Shown: in pieces, positions 8,025-16,104 of the stretch
Position numbering within the stretch: the first letter of the stretch is position 1
Layout: every line of letters begins with the position of its first letter
DNA from: Flavobacteriaceae bacterium
Lineage (GTDB): Bacteria > Bacteroidota > Bacteroidia > Flavobacteriales > Weeksellaceae
Assembly: GCA_030529185.1 (NCBI GenBank)
Contig: JAUMXI010000010.1
Coordinates: forward strand, 1-40,395
Direction of reading: 5' to 3'
Length of the DNA: 40,395 nt
The notes under the pieces: model-generated
Told to the model about the DNA's origin: nothing
The model's input: the letters and a program-made list of their open reading frames with translations, nothing else
Database searches by the model: none
Translations under genes and position numbers: made by a program

Positions 8025-9293
8025 ATGAAAGACATCATATTCGATCTTATTGAAAAAGAGAGAGAAAGACAAACCAATGGAATAGAACTCATCGCTTCCG
8101 AAAATTTCGTTTCTGATGAGGTAATGAGAGCAATGGGAAGTATTTTAACCAACAAATATGCCGAAGGATACCCAAAAAGAAGATATTACGGAGGTTGTGA
8201 GGTGATAGATGAAATAGAGCAATTGGCGATTGATAGAGCGAAACAACTTTTCGGAGTAGAGTACGCTAATGTTCAGCCACATTCTGGTTCTCAGGCAAAT
8301 GCAGCAGTTTATTTAGCAGTTTTAAAACCCGGCGATAAGGTGATGGGAATGGACTTATCTATGGGAGGGCATTTGACCCACGGGTCTTTTGTTAATTTCT
8401 CTGGATTGCATTATCACCCCGTATTTTATGGTGTAGAGAGAGAAACAGGGAGGATTGATTATCAGCAAATGAGAGAGGTGGCTTTAAAAGAAAAACCTAA
8501 AATGATTATCGCTGGTTTTTCGGCGTATTCTCGTGATTTAGATTATGCTAAATTTAGAGAAGTAGCAGATGAAGTGGGGGCTACTCTTTGGGCAGATATT
8601 GCTCACCCTGCAGGACTTATCGCAAAAGGATTGCTTAACTCACCTTTTGAGCATTGCGATATTGTGACTACCACTACTCACAAAACGCTGAGAGGACCGA
8701 GAGGGGGAATGATAATGATGGGGAAAGATTTTGAAAATCCTTACGGACACAAAACCCCAAAAGGAGAAACTAAAATGATGAGTGCTGTCTTAGACGGAGC
8801 GGTATTTCCAGGGATTCAAGGAGGTCCATTGGAGCATATTATCGCAGGAAAAGCCGTTGCTTATGCAGAAGCAATTGACTCTAAATTTGAGACCTATGCC
8901 AAACAAGTAATCGCTAATGCTCAAGCTCTTGCAAAAGCAATGGTAGAAAGAGGCTTTGACATTGTAAGTGGTGGAACGGATAACCATTTGATGTTGATAG
9001 ATTTACGAAATAAAGGAGTGAATGGAAAAGAAACCGAAAAAGCATTGGTAAAGGCAGAAATTACTTGTAATAAAAATATGGTGCCTTATGATGATAAATC
9101 TCCATTCATCACTTCGGGGATTAGACTGGGGACACCGGCAATTACCACGAGAGGACTTAAAGAAGCTGATATGGAGGTAGTGGCAGATTTGATTAACGAT
9201 GTGGTAAGCAATATTGATAACGAAAAAGTATTATCCGAAGTGAAAACCAAAGTCCATAAATTAATGGAGGGCAGAGCTTTATTTAATGCTTAA
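8025..9293 (+). CDS. glyA: Serine hydroxymethyltransferase
   Basis: A 422-residue PLP enzyme that converts serine plus tetrahydrofolate to glycine plus 5,10-methylene-THF, the main source of one-carbon units. Marks are [17 protein letters not shown] at the N-terminus, [13 protein letters not shown], the aspartate motif [10 protein letters not shown], and the PLP-lysine motif [14 protein letters not shown] (about 220-233). C-terminal [14 protein letters not shown] is also typical. It is co-transcribed with purA (11-base gap) and closed by a strong hairpin at 9301-9330. Confidence 0.97.
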   Translation: MKDIIFDLIEKERERQTNGIELIASENFVSDEVMRAMGSILTNKYAEGYPKRRYYGGCEVIDEIEQLAIDRAKQLFGVEYANVQPHSGSQANAAVYLAVLKPGDKVMGMDLSMGGHLTHGSFVNFSGLHYHPVFYGVERETGRIDYQQMREVALKEKPKMIIAGFSAYSRDLDYAKFREVADEVGATLWADIAHPAGLIAKGLLNSPFEHCDIVTTTTHKTLRGPRGGMIMMGKDFENPYGHKTPKGETKMMSAVLDGAVFPGIQGGPLEHIIAGKAVAYAEAIDSKFETYAKQVIANAQALAKAMVERGFDIVSGGTDNHLMLIDLRNKGVNGKETEKALVKAEITCNKNMVPYDDKSPFITSGIRLGTPAITTRGLKEADMEVVADLINDVVSNIDNEKVLSEVKTKVHKLMEGRALFNA

Positions 9294-9300
9294 AAATAAA

Positions 9301-9340
9301 AAATCCCCTCACTTTATTTTGAGGGGATTTTCTTTTATGG
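9301..9340. terminator. Bidirectional terminator between glyA and ychF
   Basis: AAATCCCCTC (9301-9310) pairs perfectly with GAGGGGATTT (9321-9330), followed by TTCTTTT; the opposite strand is also T-rich after the stem. It separates the convergent glyA and ychF genes. Confidence 0.9.
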
Positions 9341-9343
9341 GAT

Positions 9344-10435
9344 TTATACATTAAATCTAAAATGCATAATATCGCCATCTTGCACGATGTATTCTTTTCC
9401 TTCTACGGAGAGTTTTCCTGCTTCTTTTACCTTTAATTCAGAGCCGTAATTGATAAAATCTTCGTATTTCATTACCTCGGCACGGATGAAACCTTTCTCA
9501 AAATCGGAGTGGATAACGCCCGCCGCTTGTGGAGCCGTCCAGCCAATACCTATAGTCCAAGCTCTAACTTCTTTCACTCCAGCAGTAAAGTAAGTTTGAA
9601 GTTTTAGGAGGTGATAGGCTTGTCTAATCAATCTATTTACCCCAGGTTCAGTTAAGCCTAATTCTTCCAAGAAGATTTGTCTCTCCTCAAAGGTTTCTAA
9701 TTCGTTGATGTCTGCTTCAATTTGAGCGGCTAAAACTAAGGTGTCCGCTCCTTCATTGGCTGCCATTGCCTCAATTTTCTCAATCCAAGGGTTTCCGTTT
9801 TTTAGGGAATTTTCATCAACATTGCAAACATAAAGCACGGGCTTTTTCGTTAAAAGTTGAATTTCATCAATGATAGGTTTAGAGAAATCATCTACGGGAA
9901 ACTCTCTTGCGTTTTTACCACTTTCAATAAACTCGTTGAGTTTTACCAAAGTTTCATAAGTTAAAACATCTTCTCTTTTCCCAGATTTGATGAACTTTTT
10001 AGCTTTTTCAATAGCTTTTCCTAATGTTTCTAAATCCTTTAATTGAAGCTCAATATCAATAATTTCTTTATCTCTCAAAGGGTCTACCGAACCTTCCACA
10101 TGCACGATATTTCCGTTTTCAAAGCATCTCAAAACATGGATAATTGCCTCGCATTCTCTGATGTTCGCCAAGAACTGGTTGCCCAAGCCTTCGCCTTTAC
10201 TTGCTCCTTTTACCAGTCCCGCGATATCTACAATCTCTACCACAGCGGGAAGCACTCGTTCGGGTTTTACGATTTTTTCTAACTCAAAAAGCCTTTGGTC
10301 TGGCACAGAAACCGTTCCTACATTGGGTTCTATGGTGCAAAAAGGATAGTTGGCAGATTGTGCCTTGGCATTGCTTAAACAATTAAATAAAGTTGATTTA
10401 CCTACATTAGGCAATCCTACGATTCCGCATTTCAT
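9344..10435 (-). CDS. ychF: Redox-regulated ATPase/GTPase YchF (OLA1 family)
   Basis: A 363-residue Obg-like P-loop protein that prefers ATP and associates with ribosomes. The G domain begins at residue 1 with [15 protein letters not shown], then NYPFCTIEPN (switch), DIAGLVKGASKGEGLGN (G3) and YVCNVDE in the G4 region, where Obg-type NKxD is altered as usual in YchF. The C-terminal TGS domain ends FINYGSELKVKEAGKL..EGKEYIVQDGDIMHFRFNV. Length is exactly that of the family. It is monocistronic, with its own promoter at 10489-10520. Confidence 0.97.
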   Translation of the reverse strand: MKCGIVGLPNVGKSTLFNCLSNAKAQSANYPFCTIEPNVGTVSVPDQRLFELEKIVKPERVLPAVVEIVDIAGLVKGASKGEGLGNQFLANIRECEAIIHVLRCFENGNIVHVEGSVDPLRDKEIIDIELQLKDLETLGKAIEKAKKFIKSGKREDVLTYETLVKLNEFIESGKNAREFPVDDFSKPIIDEIQLLTKKPVLYVCNVDENSLKNGNPWIEKIEAMAANEGADTLVLAAQIEADINELETFEERQIFLEELGLTEPGVNRLIRQAYHLLKLQTYFTAGVKEVRAWTIGIGWTAPQAAGVIHSDFEKGFIRAEVMKYEDFINYGSELKVKEAGKLSVEGKEYIVQDGDIMHFRFNV

Positions 10436-10456
10436 AAGTATAATTTCTATTTTTAG

Positions 10457-10471
10457 GGAGCGTTTTGCTCC
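10457..10471 (-). other. Leader hairpin of ychF
   Basis: GGAGC and GCTCC arms (5 bp, GC-rich, 5-base loop) lie in the ychF leader, about 22 bases before the ATG and just after the predicted start site. There is no T-run, so it is not a terminator; it could affect translation or stability. Confidence 0.4.
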
Positions 10472-10488
10472 GTATTATTTTAATTGGA

Positions 10489-10520
10489 CAAAGATAAAAA
10501 TTCGCTTGGGATTACACAAA
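10489..10520 (-). promoter_or_regulatory. Predicted promoter for ychF
   Basis: On the minus strand TTTG (10520-10517), 20 bases, TATCTTTG (10496-10489): a full match to the Bacteroidota promoter. Leader of about 50 bases to the ATG at 10435. Confidence 0.75.
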
Positions 10521-10549
10521 AATACCAGCACGGGGGAAGATTAAATTTG

Positions 10550-10557
10550 TATATTTG
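10550..10557 (+). promoter_or_regulatory. Possible -7 box upstream of the decayed lipoprotein gene
   Basis: TATATTTG at 10550-10557 matches TAnnTTTG and lies 28 bases before the ATG at 10586. No clear TTTG is found at the -33 distance, so support is partial. Confidence 0.35.
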
Positions 10558-10585
10558 TAAGAGTAAAAACTTAAATTTTAGCACA

Positions 10586-11016
10586 ATGAAAAAGTTAGCA
10601 TCTTGTAAGCAAGGTACAGAGAAGAAAAACGATTTACAAGAAATGAACTTAAAAGGCAAAGTAAAATCTGTAAGAGAAATTTATTATGATGCAGTAGAGA
10701 AATTTTGGAAAGTAGAAAAGGAGATGTTGGTGAATATTCTTAGACAAAGAAAATAGAGTATAAAAATGATAAGCCAATTAAACTCACCGAGCGAGAGATA
10801 GAATACTATCCATAGCCCAAGAGATAAAACAGCTTGTTGTGGGCATACAATTTTATAGTCAAGGGCATTGGGCATAAAAATGTATGCATACAATAGCACC
10901 AAAAAAGATTTAGGGCTATTGTTGTATATATACCATTTGCTTCCAAAAGGCTTCGGCATACTTTTATATGCTTACAACAGCAGAAAAAAAGACATTAACA
11001 AAATAAATATACAGAT
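10586..11016 (+). pseudogene. Decayed YD/MORN-like repeat lipoprotein gene
   Basis: The first frame (10586-10756) gives 56 residues, MKKLASCKQ then LKGKVKSVREIYYDAVEKF, which looks like the N-terminus of flavobacterial repeat lipoproteins of the 'LKGKVKSV' kind. At about 10753 the sense continues in the -1 frame as KIEYKNDKPIKLTEREIEYY up to a TAG at 10813-10815. Farther on, 10880-11020 can be read as 46 residues with the repeated phrase YAYNS(T/R)KKD, and the DNA shows a degenerate direct repeat (about 10861-10910 and 10948-10997). Frameshifts and stops argue for a remnant. Its last readable frame overlaps the next ATG as ATGA. The stretch 10757-11016 holds no other gene that I can support. 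Confidence 0.55.
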
Positions 11017-11694
11017 ATGATTAAAAAATTTGATTTATCCAGAGTTCGCTTGATGGAGTTTTTTCAAGTGATGACCAACATCAAGGCGTTTTTGGAGAAG
11101 GAAAATATGAAAACATTGGGTTTGGAGAAAGCCAAAAAAGTGTTTGATGAGAAATACACCGCCTTTGATGAAGCCTTAAAACCTTTAAAAAAGAGCGACC
11201 TCACGGCAAAAATCCACGAGTTGGACAGCCAAAGAGATGAGGCTTTGGTGGGGCTATCGGCTCATGCAAGGGCATTTACCAATTTCCCAGACCCTGCGAA
11301 GAGCAGTGCAGCCAAGAAAATTCTTGCCCATATAGAGAAATATGGCAAAAACCTTCAAAACAAGCCTTTGCAAGAGGAAACAGGGGTTATCATCAACTTA
11401 CTGCAAGACTTGTCGGTTTCGGAGATGACACAAGCCCTAACGACCATCGGAGCAACGGAGTGGATTACGAAAATGCAAACGGCAAACGAGGCTTTGGCAC
11501 AAATGCACAACGACCGAACCGAAGCCAATGGAGCAGTGGAGGTGGGCAAATCCAAACAAACGCGTCAGGAACTGCAAGAAGCATTTAAGCAGATAGTGAA
11601 GACCATTAATGCCTTATCTTTCGTGAATGGAGAAGAGCCTTATCGCAATCTTGCCAATGCCATTAATGAAGAAGTAAAGAACGCACGGAAATAA
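11017..11694 (+). CDS. DUF6261-like protein
   Basis: A 225-residue, largely helical, soluble protein of unknown function, resembling the DUF6261 family found in Bacteroidota. Features fitting that family are LDSQRDEALVGLSAHARAF in the middle, then AAKKILAHIEKYGKNLQN, the EETGVIINLLQDL segment and a C-terminal helix. No signal peptide, membrane segment or catalytic motif is visible. Its base use is unusual: 11221-11280 has 32 G/C in 60 by my count, far above the neighbouring genes, which suggests transfer. It starts right after the decayed lipoprotein remnant and is closed by a terminator at 11721-11746. Confidence 0.7.
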   Translation: MIKKFDLSRVRLMEFFQVMTNIKAFLEKENMKTLGLEKAKKVFDEKYTAFDEALKPLKKSDLTAKIHELDSQRDEALVGLSAHARAFTNFPDPAKSSAAKKILAHIEKYGKNLQNKPLQEETGVIINLLQDLSVSEMTQALTTIGATEWITKMQTANEALAQMHNDRTEANGAVEVGKSKQTRQELQEAFKQIVKTINALSFVNGEEPYRNLANAINEEVKNARK

Positions 11695-11720
11695 AAATGC
11701 AAATCTATTTCAAAACAAAA

Positions 11721-11746
11721 AGCAACCCCATTTGAGGTTGCTTTTA
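11721..11746. terminator. Bidirectional terminator between the DUF6261 gene and secDF
   Basis: AGCAACC (11721-11727) and GGTTGCT (11736-11742) flanked by A-run on the left and TTTTA on the right; it lies between convergent genes. Confidence 0.85.
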
Positions 11747-11764
11747 TTATTTATTCGTTGTTAA

Positions 11765-14656
11765 TTATTCATTAACTTGTTTTTTCCCTTTCATAAAATC
11801 GTAGGCAACGATAGAGGCGATGAAGATAGTAGAGAATGTCCCCGAAAGAACCCCTAAAAGTAGGGCAAACATAAAGCCTTTCAGGTTGTCTCCTCCGAAG
11901 AAGAATATCGCCAATACTACCAATAGAATAGTAAAAGAAGTATTTACGGTTCTCCCCATCGTGCTGGAGATAGAATCATTAAACACCTGTGCAAGTGTTT
12001 TCTTGTTCTCAATATCATAATCGTTGTTCTTGCTGAGGTATTCTCGGATTCGGTCAAAGATAATCACCGTATCGTTGATTGAATACCCCAAAACGGTAAG
12101 AATTGCCGCGATGAAATCTTGGTTAATCTCCATATTGAAAGGCATTACGCTGTGGAAAAGAGCAAAAGCCCCAAGGATAATCATTGCATCAAAAATCAAT
12201 CCCAAGGTTGCCCCCAAAGAGAACTGCCATTTTCTGAATCGGATTAAGATATAAGCAAAGATACCAGCCAATGAAGCCACTACGGCGAATGTTCCTCCTG
12301 TTTTAATATCATCTGCTACGGTAGGACCTACCTTTGTAGAAGAAACAATACCAATAGGGTTTTGTTCTGTGCTTTTAAATTCATCTAAACTAATATTATT
12401 AGGAAGTTCGTTTTTCAATCCGAGGTAAAGTTTTTCCTCAATTTCTTGGTCGGCAGCCAAAGATTCATCATTGATTTTGTAATCCGTCGTGATTTTTAAT
12501 TGGCTATCATTACCAAAAGTTTTAATATCAATAGAACTGCTTTCTCCTTCTTCATTTTTGAAGACATTAGAAAGGTTTTCTCTTACATTTTCGGCATTTA
12601 CAGCCTTATCAAATCTCACCACGAAACTTCTTCCCCCAGTGAAATCAATTCCGAATTTAAAGCCATTAGTAGCAATGGAAGCCACCGAAATGATGATTAA
12701 AACCGCTGAAATAATGTAAGTGATTTTTCTCTTTCCAACGAAATTTACCCACATATTTCGGAATAAATTCTTCGTCATCGGCGTCCAAACAGAGAGGGAT
12801 TTTCCTTTTTCTAATCTGCTGAAAATTAAAACTCTTGACATTAAAACCGATGTGAAGAAAGTCATCACCAAACCGATAAGCAAAGTCACCGCAAACCCTT
12901 GAATTGGTCCCGTTCCAAAAATGTAAAGCACGATTGCGGTAAGGATAGAGGTCAATTGTCCATCAATGATAGCAGATAACGCGTCATTAAACCCATCTGT
13001 ATAGGCTTGTTTAATATCTTTACCAGCGAATAATTGTTCTTTGGTTCGTTCGTAGATAATTACATTGGTATCCACTGCCATTGCCATTGTTAAGACAATC
13101 CCTGCAATCCCAGGAAGGGTAAGGGTTGCATCCATAGAATCCATAATTCCGAAAAGGAAAAACAGGTTGAAAATCATAGCGATTACAGCATAAACTCCTG
13201 CTCCTCCGTAGTAGAATACGATATAGGCAATAATCACGCAAAAGGCTGCAAAGAAAGACCAAAGCCCCGCTTGGATAGATTCCTCCCCGAGAGAAGGTCC
13301 AACAACATCAGCCTGAACGATTTTCGCACTTGCAGGAAGTTTCCCTGTTCCAAGAACATTTACCAAGTCTGTTGCTTCTTCCTCTGTGAAAGTTCCCGAA
13401 ATTTGAGAACGCCCATTAGGGATTGGTTCATTTACATTGGGTGCGGTATAAACTCTATTATCCAATGTCACAGCGATAGGTCTTCCTACATTTTTCTCCG
13501 TGAGGGATTTCCAGTCTTTTGTTCCATTGGAGTCCATTTGCATATCTACCACGATTCTTCTGTGCTGGTCGTAATCTACTTTTGCAGATTCTACAGCTCC
13601 ATCAATAGGGGCTTTTTTCGTTAAATTACTTTTAATTGCGTAGAGTTCTAAGTGGTTAGGAGTGCTTGTATTTGGTTTGTAAGCCCACATAAACTCAACG
13701 AATTTTAAGTTGCCAGGTCTTAAATCTTTTGCAATTTTGCTGTTTAAAATTTTATTAACACTAGCAGTATCAGAAAGTTTAATATTAGCAATGGCACTTC
13801 CGTGAGGGGTTTTATCTATGTTTAATAATTGAATGAAATCTTGGTTTTTATTCACGCCCATAGAGTCGCCTCTTACTGCCACAGCTGTAGCCACTTGATC
13901 TAAATAAGAAGCCATTTCATTGATTTGATGAACTTCCCAAAACTGCAACTTGGCAGAAGTTTGAAGTAATTTTTTCACTCTATCAATGTCTTTGATACCA
14001 GGCATTTCCACTAAAATCCTCCCCGTTCCTGGCACTCGCTGAACATTCGGCTGAGTGACACCCATTTTGTCAATACGCGTTCTGATAACCTCGTAAGCAG
14101 AAGCAACACTTTCATCAATTTTTTTAGTGATGATGTTTTTTACTTCTTCATCAGTAGTATTGAATTTGATTTCACTACTCAAATTTTGTGTTCCGAAAAT
14201 CTCAGGGTTGGCTAATTTTAAATTAGCTCCTTTTTCTTTATTTACAATATCAAATTGAGTGAAAAAATCTTCAATATAAGATTTTGTAGAGTTTTTTTGA
14301 GCTTCGTCTGTTCTATCTAAAGCCTCTAAAAGAATAGGGTTTGGAGAGTAATTGGTGAGATTATTTACCAAATCTCTTTGCTTGATTTCCAAAAGAACAT
14401 TAATTCCTCCTTTTAGGTCAAGCCCCAATTTCATTTCCTTTTTTTTCGCTTCGGGATAGGAGAGTTGAGTAAAGAATAAATCTAAAGGTTCTTTGGAGCG
14501 TTTGTCCAATTCTTTTTGATATTTTTCTTGGTCGTTTCCTGCAATGGCTTTTGCTTCGCTTTCTACTTTACTGGCATACCAAGTAGGCAAAAGCTCATTG
14601 GCACAAATCAAACTAAGAACAATAGCAACAGTCGTAATGAGTCCTTTTCCTTGCAT
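11765..14656 (-). CDS. secDF: Fused protein-export membrane protein SecDF
   Basis: A 963-residue fusion of SecD and SecF, which uses the proton gradient to pull exported proteins through SecYEG. The N-terminal membrane segment is followed by KLGLDLKGGINVLLEI (SecD signature), a large periplasmic domain with TRIDKMGVTQPNVQRVPGTGRILVEMPG, then six membrane segments with AMAVDTNVIIYERTKEQL. SecF begins near residue 660 (KFGIDFTGGRSFVVRF) and has its own membrane block with GYSINDTVIIFDRIREYL, each half carrying the conserved Asp and Arg of the proton path. Fusion is normal in Bacteroidota. A TATATTTG box on the minus strand at 14681-14688 is a likely promoter element. The gene appears monocistronic. 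Confidence 0.97.
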   Translation of the reverse strand: MQGKGLITTVAIVLSLICANELLPTWYASKVESEAKAIAGNDQEKYQKELDKRSKEPLDLFFTQLSYPEAKKKEMKLGLDLKGGINVLLEIKQRDLVNNLTNYSPNPILLEALDRTDEAQKNSTKSYIEDFFTQFDIVNKEKGANLKLANPEIFGTQNLSSEIKFNTTDEEVKNIITKKIDESVASAYEVIRTRIDKMGVTQPNVQRVPGTGRILVEMPGIKDIDRVKKLLQTSAKLQFWEVHQINEMASYLDQVATAVAVRGDSMGVNKNQDFIQLLNIDKTPHGSAIANIKLSDTASVNKILNSKIAKDLRPGNLKFVEFMWAYKPNTSTPNHLELYAIKSNLTKKAPIDGAVESAKVDYDQHRRIVVDMQMDSNGTKDWKSLTEKNVGRPIAVTLDNRVYTAPNVNEPIPNGRSQISGTFTEEEATDLVNVLGTGKLPASAKIVQADVVGPSLGEESIQAGLWSFFAAFCVIIAYIVFYYGGAGVYAVIAMIFNLFFLFGIMDSMDATLTLPGIAGIVLTMAMAVDTNVIIYERTKEQLFAGKDIKQAYTDGFNDALSAIIDGQLTSILTAIVLYIFGTGPIQGFAVTLLIGLVMTFFTSVLMSRVLIFSRLEKGKSLSVWTPMTKNLFRNMWVNFVGKRKITYIISAVLIIISVASIATNGFKFGIDFTGGRSFVVRFDKAVNAENVRENLSNVFKNEEGESSSIDIKTFGNDSQLKITTDYKINDESLAADQEIEEKLYLGLKNELPNNISLDEFKSTEQNPIGIVSSTKVGPTVADDIKTGGTFAVVASLAGIFAYILIRFRKWQFSLGATLGLIFDAMIILGAFALFHSVMPFNMEINQDFIAAILTVLGYSINDTVIIFDRIREYLSKNNDYDIENKKTLAQVFNDSISSTMGRTVNTSFTILLVVLAIFFFGGDNLKGFMFALLLGVLSGTFSTIFIASIVAYDFMKGKKQVNE

Positions 14657-14716
14657 TGTATTTAATTTTTATTTAATCCGCAAATATAATGAATTTAATA
14701 AAAATACTAATGAAGA

Positions 14717-15043
14717 TTATAAATACTTCCTAAAAGCCCATAATTTTCTATTTTTCAGGTAGTAGGGATTGTGCTCGTTGGCATAGGCTTCTCTCTCAAA
14801 GGAAATTTTAAAATAAGCGATGTGTCTGTTTTTATATTTAATGAAGTAAAACAGAAATTCTATGGCATACCAAAGGTAGAAAAAAATAATTCCCAACTCT
14901 AATTGTTGGCGAAAGTGAATTTTCTCGTGGTTGAGAAGGATTTTGTTGTTTTTCAGCTCTTTTTTACTCAATAAAATAAAAGGAAATATGGCAATTCCTA
15001 ATATTTTTGTATTTTTGAAGAGATTTTGGCACACTATTATCAT
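14717..15043 (-). CDS. Small conserved membrane protein with HExxH motif
   Basis: A 108-residue protein I do not recognise by name. It has a hydrophobic N-terminal stretch (about residues 13-25), the sequence LNHEKIHFRQQ (HEKIH, fitting HExxH), a second long hydrophobic segment (about 49-68, LGIIFFYLWYAIEFLFYFI), and then SFEREAYANEHNPYYL, whose acidic residues could supply a third metal ligand. This layout resembles a minimal membrane zinc peptidase of the kind seen in short flavobacterial proteins, but activity is unproven. A TATTTTTG box (15048-15055 on the minus strand) lies only 4 bases before the ATG, so the mRNA may be leaderless. It diverges from the DUF4136 lipoprotein gene. Confidence 0.6.
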   Translation of the reverse strand: MIIVCQNLFKNTKILGIAIFPFILLSKKELKNNKILLNHEKIHFRQQLELGIIFFYLWYAIEFLFYFIKYKNRHIAYFKISFEREAYANEHNPYYLKNRKLWAFRKYL

Positions 15044-15077
15044 TTAACAAAAATAGAAATTTTAAAAATATAAAATA

Positions 15078-15608
15078 ATGAATAAAATTAAACATTGGTT
15101 TCAGTTAATGGGACTTGCGATTTTGGTTTTATCCTGTAGTCCCTTTAGGGTAGTTTCGGATTATGATAAAAATACCGATTTTAGTCAGTATAAAACTTAT
15201 AAGATTGATTTGGGAGAATTAAAGCTGAATGATATTGATGAAAGTAGGGTGGTGAGTGAGTTGAAAAATCAGTTGGCATTGAAAAATATTCTTCCTGCTG
15301 ATAATCCTGATTTGGTTATTAAGGTAAAGGCTTCCCACAAATTGGTGAGAAATAACTATATCACTCCGAGCATTGGCATTGGGAATTGGGGGCATTGGTT
15401 TAATTGGGGTTTTGGATTAAGCAGAACGATTTCAAGTGAACAAAATAAAGGAACTTTGGTTTTTGATTTTATCGATGCTAAAACAGGAAAAATGGTTTGG
15501 CAAGGGGTAGGCAGTGGCATTAGTGTGGATTCTCCGAAATCTAAACAAGAGCAAATTCCTAGTATTATCTCAGAAATGTTGAAAGATTTTCCACCAAAGA
15601 GAAAGTAA
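15078..15608 (+). CDS. DUF4136 lipoprotein
   Basis: A 176-residue envelope lipoprotein. The first ~20 residues form a lipoprotein signal ending in the lipobox LVLSC, with Cys at about position 20. The mature part, from SDYDKNTDFSQYKTYKID through DNPDLVIKVKASHK to GTLVFDFIDAKTGKMVWQGVGSG, follows the DUF4136 pattern common in Bacteroidota. Its role is unknown; by family it is periplasmic or on the outer membrane. It is monocistronic, closed by a hairpin terminator, and its lipid would be completed by Lnt encoded downstream. Confidence 0.85.
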   Translation: MNKIKHWFQLMGLAILVLSCSPFRVVSDYDKNTDFSQYKTYKIDLGELKLNDIDESRVVSELKNQLALKNILPADNPDLVIKVKASHKLVRNNYITPSIGIGNWGHWFNWGFGLSRTISSEQNKGTLVFDFIDAKTGKMVWQGVGSGISVDSPKSKQEQIPSIISEMLKDFPPKRK

Positions 15609-15612
15609 ATTT

Positions 15613-15640
15613 AACCACCTTTTTTGAGGTGGTTTTTTTA
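15613..15640. terminator. Bidirectional terminator after the DUF4136 gene
   Basis: AACCACCT (15613-15620) pairs with AGGTGGTT (15627-15634), followed by a T-run; it lies between convergent genes. Confidence 0.88.
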
Positions 15641-16048
15641 TTTTAATAAAGAATTAATTTTAAGATAAATTTGATATCCAAGCCACAATCCAAATGCGTT
15701 GAAAAAAAGATCGTCAATGTCAAAAACACCCATTTTGCTGAAATATTGCAAACTTTCCACGATGATAATTGCCGTTAAAAAATCAAATAACAAAGTCTGA
15801 AAATCATTCCACTTTGGTTTTACCCAACCTAAAAATCCGAAAGGCATAAACAATACGATATTTCCTATAAGATTGATGAAAATATCTTGCCAATGTGTAG
15901 TGTTTTGTACAAAATAAAAGGTAGATGCAATAGGAGCAAACCTTACAATATGTTGAGAAAATTGCTCTCTCCCAAAGCCCAGTAGCATTAGATAGAGAAG
16001 GAGTAAAGCGTAAAGAAGAATTAAAAAAGTGTAAAATTTTCTTAACAT
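15638..16048 (-). CDS. VanZ-like family membrane protein
   Basis: A 136-residue polytopic membrane protein with about four hydrophobic segments. The signature NLIGNIVLFMPFGFL in the middle, IIVESLQYF and DIDDLFFNAFGLWLGY are typical of the VanZ-like family, whose founder contributes to teicoplanin resistance; most members have no known function. Nothing near it suggests glycopeptide resistance. A TATTTTTG box on the minus strand (16053-16060) is 4 bases before the ATG, again suggesting a leaderless transcript. It diverges from lnt. Confidence 0.85.
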   Translation of the reverse strand: MLRKFYTFLILLYALLLLYLMLLGFGREQFSQHIVRFAPIASTFYFVQNTTHWQDIFINLIGNIVLFMPFGFLGWVKPKWNDFQTLLFDFLTAIIIVESLQYFSKMGVFDIDDLFFNAFGLWLGYQIYLKINSLLK

Positions 16049-16104
16049 ACGGCAAAAATATAAATTAATAAAATATTATTTTTGTGGCAAATTTTAATTG
16101 AAGT

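Noticed and set aside
10880-11020. Independent 46-residue gene overlapping the DUF6261 start (ATGA)
   Set aside because: It looks like the tail of the frameshifted repeat lipoprotein, with internal duplication and no start-site support.
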